Positions 10,901 through 21,696 of a DNA stretch of 64,000 nt are shown piece after piece. Below the pieces are notes generated by a model, which searched no databases, had not been told where the DNA came from, and was given only the letters and a program-made list of their open reading frames with translations. Where the stretch lies: NCBI GenBank assembly GCA_028826165.1, contig JAPDFW010000060.1, positions 248,001 through 312,000 of the forward strand. Reading direction: 5' to 3'. The DNA comes from Anaeramoeba ignava. Taxonomy: Eukaryota; Metamonada; Anaeramoebidae. How positions within the stretch are numbered: position 1 is the stretch's first letter; each line of letters begins with the position of its first letter. The position numbers and the translations under genes are program-made.

Positions 10901-13900
10901 AATGAAGAAGAACTTCAACTTTTGGAGAAGAAGAACGAAATTAGAATTGAAAGGCTAAATGATCTTTTTCCTTTTGTTCACAAAATATTGACTGACAAAA
11001 CCAACAAGATAACAAAAGAAATTGTAGATATTCTTTTCAAAATGATAACTTATAAAAATTTGAATGACAAATCAAATTTTTTAGTTATCAGAAATCTATT
11101 TATTCTGGAAACAATTTGCGGAATTTATAATCTTTCACCAATTTTGCTTGATACAATCCATTTGCATAATTTATACATTTTAATAATAGAAAGTGATTTT
11201 AATAAAAAGAAAATACTATCAGAATTTGGATGGCAAAAATGGTTTGTTTCTTTGATAAACTTTCATTCTGCTCCAAAAGATCAACAACAAGAAAAATCAA
11301 ATAACAACAATAATTTAATCATTTCCGAGCAAAACCAGCAAGAATTTTTGGATGATCACTTTGCAATAAATGAAACGCGAAATGAAGTTAATGAAATTAT
11401 TTTCAAAATTTTCAAGTTGTTGTTAATTTATTGTTTCCATAATTCATCTTGTAATTTTCCAGAAATGTTTGAAAAATTTCTTTCATCAACTTATTTAACT
11501 TATAAAATCAACAAGAAATCTGCTTTGAAAATAATTGAAAGAATCATAAATGATATTTTTGTTGATTTGAGCCAAAATTCAAAACAAACACTTTATAATA
11601 CTAACCAATCTTTAGTATCATCGATATCAATTCCAAATTCAAACATTTCCAAAGAAGAGTATCTTAAAAATTTATTTTATTTAATTCAAGTATTAAATGG
11701 GCTTGTTTTCAGTTTAGACAGAATTGAATTTCAATCTTCAAATAAATATAAATATAAAGATAAAGATAAAGAAGATTCCAAATATAACCGAATTATTCCA
11801 ACAAAATATTCCAAATTATTTACCACAATTCCCAAAACCACAAAAACAAACCAAAATGTGGATTTGAAAAATGGAATCAATTTGATCAATGTTTTGGATT
11901 TGAAGTTTGATTTATTTAGAGAAGGAGAACTTGCGAAAAATCTAGTTCTTATTTTGGAAAAATTTGAATTTTTTAAGGAAAAAGAAATACAATCCAAAAA
12001 TGAAGAAGAAGAACAAGAAAAAAGAGCCATTTACAAAATTGTTGTTTTATTGGTCTTAGCAGCAATTCCAAAATCGGAAATTGGATGCCTTACTTTTTTT
12101 CTATCTAAGTTCTCTGAAATCATACTCAAACCACCAAATCCCAAAAAACCTATTCAAATTCAATTTCAATTTCAATTTCAAATCCAGCATTTAAATGAAT
12201 TACTTTCCATTTTCTTTTCTTTTTTATTTTCTTTTCTCCAAATGGAAGATGAGGATCAAGACCAGAATGAAATGCAAATTGAAATGCAAAGAAAAGCCAA
12301 AAAAAACAGTTTGTTATCCTATTTAAAAGTGATGATGAAAGATAATTATAAATTCCTATTTGATTTATTTTCAAATCAAAACAAAAATCAAAACTTACTT
12401 CCTCAAAAATTTCAGGACTTATCTATATTTTCAAGTAAAAGTAATGAAGAATTTGAAGAAGAAATTACGAAAGAAAAATGGAAAAAGTTAATAAGTGAGA
12501 TGTTCTTCCCAATAAATCAAAAAATTTCAGAAGATATCCAAGAAATTGAAAAAGAATTCATCAAAATTCAATCTCATAACGTTTTTTATATGAAAAAATT
12601 ATTTCGTAAACAAACTCAAGAAAAAGAAAATCAAATCCAAATAATTTCAGCAAATATCAAAAATCACAAACAAAATTTTATTGAAAAAGAGAAAGAGAGG
12701 AAATTCGAAACTGAGATTAATAAAAAAGCGAATTTACTTTATTTACAAAAATTCAAAAAAATGATTGAAAATTCAATTTTAAGAAAATATCCATGGAATT
12801 CTGAATTAGTAACTATCTTGGATCAAGATTTTGAAAATGAAAAAATTTCTGCTAAACTCACAGAAAGTGAAGATGAAATGAGAAGACAAAAGAAGTTAAA
12901 ATTTTACCCAAAACATGAAAATGATCAAAATGAAAATGAAGATGAAAATGAAGATGAAAATGAAAGAAAGAATTTGAGAGAATTAAATCAAATAATTGAA
13001 AGGAAAATTATTGAAATTTCAGACAAAGCCACAAAAAACCAAATTGAAAATCTGACACAAAAATCATTTCCCAAATGTGAGATGATTTCAAAAACCAAAA
13101 GAACAAATGGATTATTTGCGATCACAGAAAATTCAATTATTTTTTTTGATTTAAATCAAAAACAAACAACGAAAGATTATTCATGGAAAATTGGAATGAT
13201 TCAATCAATCCATAAAAGAAGAGTTAATTTCAAGCATTCAGCATTAGAAATATTTTTTGGAAACAGAAAATGTGTTCTTTTCAATTTCGTAACAATGGAA
13301 GAAAGAAATGAAATTTATGAGAAAATTGTAAATCACGAATCAGCAAATATTGATTTATCAAAATATAATTATTCAGGAAACGATCCAACAAAATGGGTTA
13401 ACAAAACACAAATGACTAAGAAATGGCAAGAAAGGAAAATAACAAATTTTGAGTATCTTATGTATTTAAACACGATATCAGGAAGAACATACCGAGATCT
13501 TTCCCAATATCCCGTTTTCCCATGGATCATATCAGATTATAAATCTGAAACACTGGATCTTAATAACCCAGAAATATTTCGAGATTTATCAAAACCTATT
13601 GGCGTATTAAATAACAAAATCATAACTTATATTGAAAAATACGAAGTCAAGGGGAAGGAAAAAGAATTCCAATTCAATTTCCAAAAAAACTATTCGAACC
13701 CAGGAATTGTTGCATATTATTTGATGCGATTAGAACCGTTTACAACAATTTGTTTAAAAGAAAGATATCCAATTTTAGTATCAATTCCAGAAACATGGAA
13801 AATGATCAAAGAGACGATTTATGATGATTTCAAAGAACTTACTCCAGAATTTTTTCATCTGCCAGATTTCTTAAGGAAAAGAACAATACTTAATCATGAT

Positions 13901-15304
13901 AATTTGGGACAAATCGGACAAGTGAAACTTCCAAAATGGGCAAAAACACCCGAAGAATTTATCCAAATGCACAAAGAGGCTCTTGAATCAGAATATGTTT
14001 CAGAGCATATTAATGAATGGATTGATTTGATATTTGGATATAAGCAAAGAGGATACGCCGCCAAAAAATCGAATAATCTATTTCATCCAAAACTATATGA
14101 AGAAAACGCTGATTTTTCCAAGTCGGAAGAAACAAGAAAAGAAATTCAACAAAACGGGCAAATTCCAATTCAATTATTTGTCAAAAAACATCCAAAAAGG
14201 TTTTCGAAAAAGGAACTCCAGAAACAAAAGCTCAGTTCTTTTTATGAATGGAAAGATATTTTATTCTCAAATATCTTTTTCAAATCATCAGTTTTCAAAT
14301 TAAATTCAAATCCGATCATATTTGCATGTTATTCTCAGACGAAAGATGATGCATTTGCGCAAAAACGGGATAAAATCATTGCAATAGATAAGGAACTTTT
14401 TATCAAAATAAACAACCTTTCCTTGAATACCTCTAAACCCAAAAAACCGAAATTCCATTTGAAAATTGAAAAGAAAACAAAAAATCAAATTGGAATTCCG
14501 TTTTCACAAGATTTTGGCAATTTCCAAGAATGTTTTGTAGTTGTTCAAAACTCGAAATATTTGATTTGTTGTGGATTCAGTGATTATACCTTCAAAATGT
14601 TTAATCTTGAAAATTACGAAATGATTCAAAGTATTTCAAGGCATAAAAATATTGTGAATTGTTTAGCAATTGATTGGAAATATCTTGTTAGCGGATCAAA
14701 AGATACAACAGTAATTGTTTGGAAAATTGATTTCAAAGAAGGAAAAGGAAAAGTGAGAGAAAAAACAGAACATGTTTTTTTTGAACATGAAAAAGAAGTG
14801 GAAAGTGTGGCAATATCAATTGAATACGATATTGTTTTAAGTGGCTCTGTTGATGGGAAGTTGATGTTCCATTCATTAAACAAAGGGAAATATATCCAAT
14901 CCATAATTTTATCCGATAAACAACCAATTTCAATTATTAAAATTTCAAAAGAAGGAAATATTATCACATTTTCAAGAAATTCTAATTCATTAAGATTATT
15001 TACAATCAATGGATATTTGCGAAAAGAAGTCAATTTTCCTCAAAATATTTATTCAATTTCAATTACTCAAGATTCAAATTTTATATTTTTAGGAGGAGAA
15101 AAAGGAACTCTTGAAATTCGAAAATTATTTGATTTAAAAACAATTCAAGAATTTGATTTACAAGAAAAAATTTATTCAATTTCAATTATTGAACAAGCAT
15201 TTTTAATTATTGTTGGATTAAGAAATGGAGAATTAAAAATGGGGAATTTCATTGAAAACAAAAACAAAAACAAAAACAAAACTAAAACTAAAACAGAAAA
15301 ATAA
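4951..15304 (+). CDS. Giant BEACH-WD40 protein, paralogue A
   Basis: Neurobeachin/LvsA-class scaffold thought to act in vesicle and membrane traffic. Exons inferred with paralogue B as guide: 4951-5009, 5088-5298, 5397-6116, 6209-6371, 6523-7640 and 7736-15304. Splice positions and phases match B at 5009, 5298, 6116, 6371 and 7640. The last exon encodes over 2,500 residues: helical ARM-like N-region, two Asn-Gln/Asn-Glu tracts (8.7-9.3 and 9.8-10.1 kb), PH-BEACH (about 13.07-13.35 kb), BEACH (about 13.42-14.2 kb, with NFEYLMYLNT and SQYPVFPWI) and WD40 repeats (about 14.5-15.25 kb, 'SGSKDTTVIVW'). The concanavalin-like domain present in B is absent near 9.6 kb. One base is extra within the 5397-6116 tract, so that exon needs a frameshift to connect. 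No independent promoter or obvious ATG precedes exon 1, suggesting fusion to the BTB exons. Confidence 0.8.
5403..5955 (+). repeat. CAAAAT hexamer tract coding Asn-Gln
   Basis: About 550 bp of near-perfect six-base units (AATCAA/AATGAA) inside a coding exon of paralogue A, encoding NQ/NE pairs. The six-base period keeps the frame, except for a seven-base unit at about 5919-5928 that shifts it by one. Long antisense and alternate-frame open frames (poly-Ile-Leu, poly-Lys-Ile) are by-products of this tract. Confidence 0.9.
8725..9298 (+). repeat. In-frame hexamer tract (NQ/NE/IE) in BEACH A
   Basis: Tandem AATCAA, AATGAA, ATTCAA and ATTGAA units, all six bases long, so the frame is kept throughout. 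It encodes an Asn/Gln/Glu/Ile linker of about 190 residues. Paralogue B at the matching place (about 44.6-44.74 kb) has a different 12-base repeat encoding KEID units. The linker position is conserved but its sequence is not. Confidence 0.9.
9772..10107 (+). repeat. Second in-frame hexamer tract in BEACH A
   Basis: About 335 bp of AATGAA/AATCAA-type units encoding an NE/NQ linker. It follows the conserved 'CSGGIESFFYLILEIDELFE' segment. The same point in paralogue B (about 46.18 kb) has only a short Glu/Lys stretch, so the expansion is specific to A. Confidence 0.85.
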
Positions 15305-15377
15305 AATTATTTTTTCATTTTTCTTCTTCTTTTTGATTTGGCAAAAAAATTTAAATTTAAATTTCAAAAAAAAAACA

Positions 15378-16938
15378 ATGTCAAGTGGAGATGGAGAAGC
15401 TTTTGTTTGTTTAGTTATTGTTTTTTGTTGGTTAGCATTTGGATTTATTGGAGGTTTTATTTGGCTTGGAGTTGATCAAGCTTATGTTTCTAAATTTGAA
15501 AAAACAGATTGTAAAGTTGTTGATAAATATCTTGATGTAAACAACAAATAAAAAATAAATAAACATTAAATAAACAAGAAAATAAATTTTTTTTTTTAAA
15601 TTGAAAATTTTTTTTTTAAGTATACTGTTTATCAAAATAGTAATGATGATTGCTTTGGAGCTGATACTTTAAATTATATTTCTCGTTTTCAAGTTACTTA
15701 TTCTGCTGATGGAAATGATTATGAAGAAATATCTTGTTGGTTTGGTCAAGAATGTGAAACTTCAAGAGGAAAAAGTTGTTCTGTAATTTTAAATTCAAAA
15801 TTAAATTTAAAAATTCATTTACAAATCCAAAAATTGATAATATTTAAAAGATAAAAGGATGTAGTAGTGGAAGAAAAGAAGGAGTTTGTAGAAGATATAT
15901 TCATACAAAAAAAAGTGATTTTTATACAAAATTTGAAGTTGGAAAAACTTATGATTGTTGGTATTGGAAAGATGATCCAAGATATTCAACTTTAAAATTA
16001 GCAAAACCAAGTTATCTTTGGAGTTTATTTTTATGGATTCCTTCTGGATTATTTTGGATAATAGTTTTTATTTGTAATATTATTTTGGATTTTGGATTTT
16101 AATTTTAATTTTGATTTTAATTTTGATTTTGATTTTAATTTTAATTTTAATTTTAATTTTGATTTTGATTTTAATTTTGATTTTAATTTTGATTTTGATT
16201 TTGATTTTGATTTTGATTTGATTTTGATTTTGATTTTGATTTTGATTTTGATTTTGATTTTGATTTTGATTTTGATTTTGATTTTGATTTTGATTTTGAT
16301 TTTGATTTTGATTTTGATTTTGATTTTGATTTTGATTTTGATTTTGATTTGGTTTTAATTTTAATTTTGATTTTAATTTTAATTGGGAATTTTGAAAAAA
16401 AAAAGATTATTGTGGAGGTAATTTAGTAGATTGTTGTTCATGTAATTCTTCAAGTGAAGGATGTTTAGCAGCAGTTTTTTGTTGTAAATGTGGAAAAAGA
16501 AAAAGAACAACAAGAACATATAATTATGATTCAAAACCTCAAATACCAAAACCAATACCAAAAGAAACAACAAAAGAAGCAAAAGTAAAAGAAACTAAAA
16601 TATCTGATTCTGATTATGATTCAAGTTCAACTATTTCTTCTGATTCTTATTTTGATTCTGATTCTGAAAAAATGAGAATAAAAGAAGAACTTAGAAAAGC
16701 AAAAAAAATTGAAAAAGAAAATAATGAATTACCTTTACAAAATATTGATAGTCAAAAAGATATTACAATTAATTATGATTTTAAACCAGAATATCAAGAA
16801 AATCAAATAGAAACTATTGATTATGAATTAAAACCTGAAGATTCACAAAATCATATTGGACCTATTAATTATAATATTGGAAATATTGCACCTGATAATC
16901 AAGATCCAAATTCTAATCAACAAAACAAAGAATTTTAA
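15378..16938 (+). CDS. Tandem two-TM Cys-rich membrane protein, copy 1
   Basis: Four exons: 15378-15536, 15621-15782, 15851-16073 and 16406-16938; about 358 residues. Layout: a short N-terminus; TM1 ('FVCLVIVFCWLAFGFIGGFI'); an ectodomain of about 145 residues with eight cysteines; TM2 ('LFLWIPSGLFWIIVFIC'); a juxtamembrane cysteine cluster ('CCSC', 'FCCKCGKRKR') suited to palmitoylation; then a Pro/Lys and Ser/Asp-rich cytosolic tail ending 'NQQNKEF'. I do not recognise the family. The two-TM, disulphide-rich loop plan and the 'YDCWYWKDDP' motif before TM2 recall BK-channel beta subunits and DUF3592-like proteins, but only loosely. Two further copies follow directly. Intron 1 is 84 nt, intron 2 is 68 nt and intron 3 is 332 nt. 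Confidence 0.8.
16074..16405 (+). repeat. TTTTGA hexamer array in intron 3 of copy 1
   Basis: A 332-bp intron made almost wholly of TTTTGA/TTTTAA units. The equivalent introns in copies 2 and 3 are 68 and 110 bp, so the array expanded after gene duplication. A long open frame across it is an artefact of the six-base period. Confidence 0.85.
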
Positions 16939-17234
16939 TTTCCAATTTTTATTCAATTTAAATCTAATTTTAAATTTTTCATTCAATTTTTAATTTTTCA
17001 TTCAATTAAAATTTAAGTTTAATTGATTTCAATTTAATTTATTTTCATTCAATTTTTAAGATTTAATTTAGAAATATTTAAAATAGATTGTAAAAATTAT
17101 TTATTTAAATTAAAATTAGTTATTCCAAAAAAAAATGTAAAAAAAAAAAAAAAAAAGCAAAATTCATTTTTCTTCTTCTTTTCTTTTATTTTTAATTCAA
17201 TTCAATTCAATTCAAATTTAAATTTCAAAAAACA
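16939..17234. promoter_or_regulatory. Intergenic region between copies 1 and 2
   Basis: 296 bp with no gene. It is duplicated, with high identity, between copies 2 and 3 (19451-19745). Both contain the same run of poly-A, then GCAAAATTCATTTTTCTTCT, then an ATTCAATTCAA stretch and CAAAAAACAATG at the start codon. Conservation of the whole spacer shows that each duplication carried its own 3' flank and promoter. Confidence 0.6.
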
Positions 17235-19450
17235 ATGTCAAATGATTCAGAAGGTGTTCTTTGTTTAGTTGTTATTTTTTGTTGGTTAGCATTTGGATTT
17301 ATTGGAGGTTTTATTTGGCTTGGAGTTGATCAAGCTTATGTTTCTGATTTTGAAAAAACAGATTGTAAAGTTGTTGATAAATATCTTGATGTAAACAACA
17401 AATAAAAAATAAATAAATCAACAAAAAAAATAAACAAACAATAAAAAAATGATTGATATATTTAAAATTATTTTTCTTAAGTATACTGTTTATAAAAATG
17501 GTGATGATGATTGTGTTGGAGCTGATACTTTAAATTATATTTCTCGTTTTCAAGTTACTTATTCTGCTGATGGAAATGATTATGAAGAAATGTCTTGTTG
17601 GTTTGGTCGTGAATGTGAAACTTCAAGAGGACATAAATGTTCTGTAATTTTAAATTCAAATTCAAATTCAAAATTCAAATTCATTTACAAATTAAAATTC
17701 AAATTAAAATTAAAATTAAAATTCAAATTCAAATTCAAATTCAAATTCATTTACAAATTAAAATTTAAATTCAAATTCAAATTCATTTACAAATTCAAAT
17801 TCAAATTCAAATTAAAATTCAAATTCAAATTCAAATTCAAATTCATTTACAAATTCATTTACAAATTCATTTACAAATTCATTTACAAATTCATTTACAA
17901 ATTCATTTACAAATTCATTTACAAATTAAAATTAAAATTAATTTACAAATTAAAATTCATTTACAAATTAAAATTCAAATTCAAATTCAAATTCAAATTC
18001 ATTTACAAATTAAAATTAAAATTCAAATTTAAATTAAAATTAAAATTCAAATCAAAATTAAAATTAAAATTAATTTACAAATTCAAATTAATTTACAAAT
18101 TCAAATTCAAATTCAAATTAAAATTTAAATTAAAATTCATTTACAAATTAAAATTCAAATTCAAATTCAAATTCAAATTCAAATTCAAATTAAAATTAAA
18201 ATTAAAATTCAAATTCAAATTCAAATTCATTTACAAATTCAAATTCAAATTAAAATTAAAATTCAAATTCATTTACAAATTAAAATTAAAATTAAAATTA
18301 AAATTCAAATTCAAATTAAAATTCAAATCAAAATTAAAATTAAAATTTAAATTTAAATTCAAATTCATTTACAAATTAAAATTCAAATTCATTTACAAAT
18401 TAAAATTCAAATTCATTTTAAAATTCAAATTCATTTACAAATTAAAATTAAAATTAAAATTCAAATTCATTTAAAAATTAAAATTAAAATTAAAATTAAA
18501 ATTCATTTACAAATTAAAATTCAAATTCAAATTTAAATTCATATTTATTTAAAAATTCAAAATCCATTTACAAATTCAAATTTAAAAACTCAAATTCAAA
18601 TTCCAAAAATTGATAATATTTAAAAGATACAAGGATGTAGTAGTGGAAGAAGAGAAGGAGTTTGTAGAAGATATATTCATACAAAAAAAAGTGATTTTTA
18701 TACAAAATTTGAAGTTGGAAAAAGTTATGATTGTTGGTATTGGAAAGATGATCCAAGATATTCAACTTTTAAATTAGCAAAACCAAGTTATCTTTGGAGT
18801 TTATTTTTATGGATTCCTTCTGGATTATTTTGGATAATAGTTTTTATTTGTAATATTATTTTTATTTTGGATTTTGATTTTGAATTTAATTTTGATTTGA
18901 ATTTTGAAAAAAAAAAGATTATTGTGGAGGTAATTTAGTAGATTGTTGTTCATGTAATTCTTCAAGTGAAGGATGTTTAGCAGCAGTTTTTTGTTGTAAA
19001 TGTGGAAAAAGAAAAAGAACAACAAGAACATATAATTATGATTCAAAACCTCAAATACCAAAACCAATACCAAAAGAAACAACAAAAGAAACTAAAGTAA
19101 AAGAAACTAAAATATCTGATTCTGATTATGATTCAAGTTCAACTATTTCTTCTGATTCTTATTTTGATTCTGATTCTGAAAAAATGAGAATAAAAGAAGA
19201 ACTTAAAAAAGCAAAAAAAATTGAAAAAGAAAATAATGAATTACCTTTACAAAATATTGATAGTCAAAAAGATATTACAATTAATTATGATTTTAAACCA
19301 GAATATCAAGAAAATCAAATAGAATCTATTGATTATGAATTAAAACCTGAAGATTCACAAAATCATATTGGACCTATTAATTATAATATTGGAAATATTG
19401 CACCTGATAATCAAGATCCAAATTCTAATCAACAAAACAAAGAATTTTAA
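17235..19450 (+). CDS. Tandem two-TM Cys-rich membrane protein, copy 2
   Basis: Exons 17235-17390, 17482-17643, 18627-18849 and 18918-19450; about 357 residues. Exons 2, 3 and 4 have exactly the same lengths as in copy 1 (162, 223 and 533 nt); exon 1 is one codon shorter (156 nt). All eight ectodomain cysteines, both TM segments and the cytosolic Cys cluster are kept. Differences are mostly at the N-terminus ('MSNDSEGVL') and single residues of the ectodomain. Intron 2 is swollen to 983 bp by a simple repeat, while intron 3 is only 68 bp. A long open frame beginning inside intron 1 (from 17449) reads exon 2 and then the intron 2 repeat; it is not the gene product. Confidence 0.8.
17644..18626 (+). 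repeat. AAATTC/AAATTA/ATTTAC array filling intron 2 of copy 2
   Basis: 983 bp of interleaved six-base units (AAATTC, AAATTA, ATTTAC), bounded by the GTAATTTTAAATTC donor and TTTAAAAG acceptor shared with the other copies. The same intron is 68 bp in copy 1 and 244 bp in copy 3. This is direct evidence for recent expansion inside an intron. Confidence 0.9.
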
Positions 19451-19745
19451 TTTTTCATTTTTATTCAATTTAAATCTAATTTTAAATTTTTCATTCAATT
19501 TTTAATTTTTCATTCAATTAAAATTTAAGCTTAATTTCCAAATTATTTATTTTCATTCAATTTTTAAGATTTAATTTATAAATATTTAAAATAGATTGTA
19601 AAAATTATTTATTCAAATTAAAATTAGTTATTCCAAAAAAAAATGTAAAAAAAAAAAAGGAAAAAAGCAAAATTCATTTTTCTTCTTTTTTTCTTTTATT
19701 TTGAATTCAATTCAATTCAAATTTAAATTTAAATTTCAAAAAACA

Positions 19746-21347
19746 ATGTCAAATGAAGTAGAAGATGTTCTTTGTTTAGTTGTTGTTTTTTGTTGGTTAG
19801 CATTTGGGTTTGTTGGAGGTTTTATTTGGCTTGGAGTTGATCAAGCTTATGTTTCTAAATTTGAAAAAACAGATTGTAAAGTTGTTGATAAATATCTTGA
19901 TGTAAACAAATAAATAAAAAATAAATAAATCAAAAAAAAAATAATTGATTTAATTTGGAATTTTTTTTTAATTTGGAATTTTTTTTTAATTTGGAATTTT
20001 TTTTTAATTTGGAATTTTTTTTTAAATTGAAATTTTTAGTATACTGTTTATCAAAAAAGTGATGATGATTGTGATGGAGCTGATACTTTAAATTATATTT
20101 CTAGTTTTCAAGTTACTTATTCTGCTGATGGAAATGATTATGAAGAAATGTCTTGTTGGTTTGGTCAAGAATGTGAAACTTCACAAGGAGATAGTTGTTC
20201 TGTAATTTTAAATTCAAATTCAAATTCAAAATTCAAATTAAAATTTCAATTCATTTACAAATTAAAATTCAAATTCATTTACAAATTAAAATTCAAATTC
20301 AAATTCATTTACAAATTCATTTACAAATTCATTTACAAATTAATTTACAAATTCAAATTCAAATTCAAATCAAAATTCAAATTAAAATTCAAATTCAAAT
20401 TTAAAAACTCAAATTCAAATTCCAAAAATTGATAATATTTAAAAGATACAAGGATGTAGTAGTGGAAGAAAAGAAGGAGTTTGTAGAAAATATATTAATA
20501 CACAAAAAAGTGATTTTTATACAAAATTTGAAGTTGGAAAAAGTTATGATTGTTGGTATTGGAAAGATGATCCAAGATATTCAACTTTAAAATTAGCAAA
20601 ACTAAGTTATCTTTGGAGTTTATTTTTATGGATTCCTTCTGGATTATTTTGGATAATAGTTTTTATTTGTAATATTATTTTTATTTTGGATTTTAATTTT
20701 GATTTTGATTTTGATTTTGATTTTAATTTTGATTTTAATTTTGATTTTGAATTTTTAATTTTGATTCAAAAAAAAAAGATTATTGTGGTGATAATTTAGA
20801 AAATTGTTGTTCATGTGATTGTGATTGTTCATGTGATTGTGATTGTACAGGATGTTTAGCAGCAGTTTTTTGTTGTAAATGTGGAAAAAGAAAAAGAACA
20901 ACAAGAACATATAATTATGATCCAAAACCTCAAATACCAAAACCAATACCAAAAGAAACAACAAAAGAAACCAAAGTAAAAGAAACTAAAATATCTGATT
21001 CTAATTATAAATCAATTTCAACCAATGAATTCGAAACTGAATTTGAAACTGAATACTTTTCTTATTCTGATTCTGAAAAAATGAGAATAAAAGAAGAACT
21101 TAGAAAAGCAGAAAAAATTGAAAAAGAAAATAATGAATTACCTTTACAAAATATTGATAGTCAAAAAGATATTACAACTAATTATGATTTTAAACCAGAA
21201 TATCAAGAAAATCAAATAGAATCTATTGATTATGAATTAAAACCTGAAGATTCACAAAATCATATTGGACCTATTAATTATAATATTGGAAATATTGCAC
21301 CTGATAATCAAGATCCAAATTCTAATCAACAAAACAAAGAATTTTAA
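19746..21347 (+). CDS. Tandem two-TM Cys-rich membrane protein, copy 3
   Basis: Exons 19746-19901, 20040-20201, 20446-20668 and 20779-21347; about 369 residues. The fold and eight ectodomain cysteines are kept. The cytosolic juxtamembrane part is altered: copies 1 and 2 read 'CSCNSSSEGC', whereas copy 3 reads an alternating Cys-Asp ladder ('CSCDCDCSCDCDCTGC'). Exon 4 is 36 nt longer, through this and a changed acidic segment ('NEFETEFETEYF'). Intron 1 contains about four copies of a roughly 20-bp unit (AATTTGGAATTTTTTTTT, 19950-20025). The last 90 residues are nearly identical to copies 1 and 2, suggesting selection or recent conversion. Confidence 0.8.
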
Positions 21348-21696
21348 TTTTTCAATTTTTCAATTTTTAATTCAATTTTTATTAAAATTTATTCAACATT
21401 TTTTAAATAGATTTTTTAAATATGTTATTGAAAAAAAAAATATTAAAAAACCGTTAAAAGTAAGTTTGATTTAATTTTGATTTAATTTAGATTTAATTTA
21501 GATTATTAAATTAGATTTTTTTAGATTATTAAAAAAAAGGAGAATTGAAAAAAAAATTTTTTTTGAAATAAATTAAAATCATTTTTTTAATTTTCATTTT
21601 TTTCATTTTTTTTTTTAACTTCTTAATTTTTTTTACCCTTTTTTGTTTTTTGTTTTTTCTTTTGTTTTCTTCTCTTTTATTGTGATTTTAATTATA
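21348..21696. promoter_or_regulatory. Intergenic region before the G alpha gene
   Basis: 349 bp without a gene. The first 60 bp resemble the 3' flank of the upstream tandem copies. The rest is T-rich, with TTTTCATTTTTTTCATTTTTTTT at about 21592-21616, followed by a 75-bp T/C-rich leader to the ATG at 21697. The element matches the TTCATTTTT type seen before neighbouring genes. A promoter role is inferred. Confidence 0.45.

Noticed and set aside
17449-18474. 341-codon open frame beginning inside intron 1 of copy 2
   Set aside because: It joins intron 1, exon 2 and the intron 2 repeat; the paralogues show the true exon boundaries with conserved splice signals.
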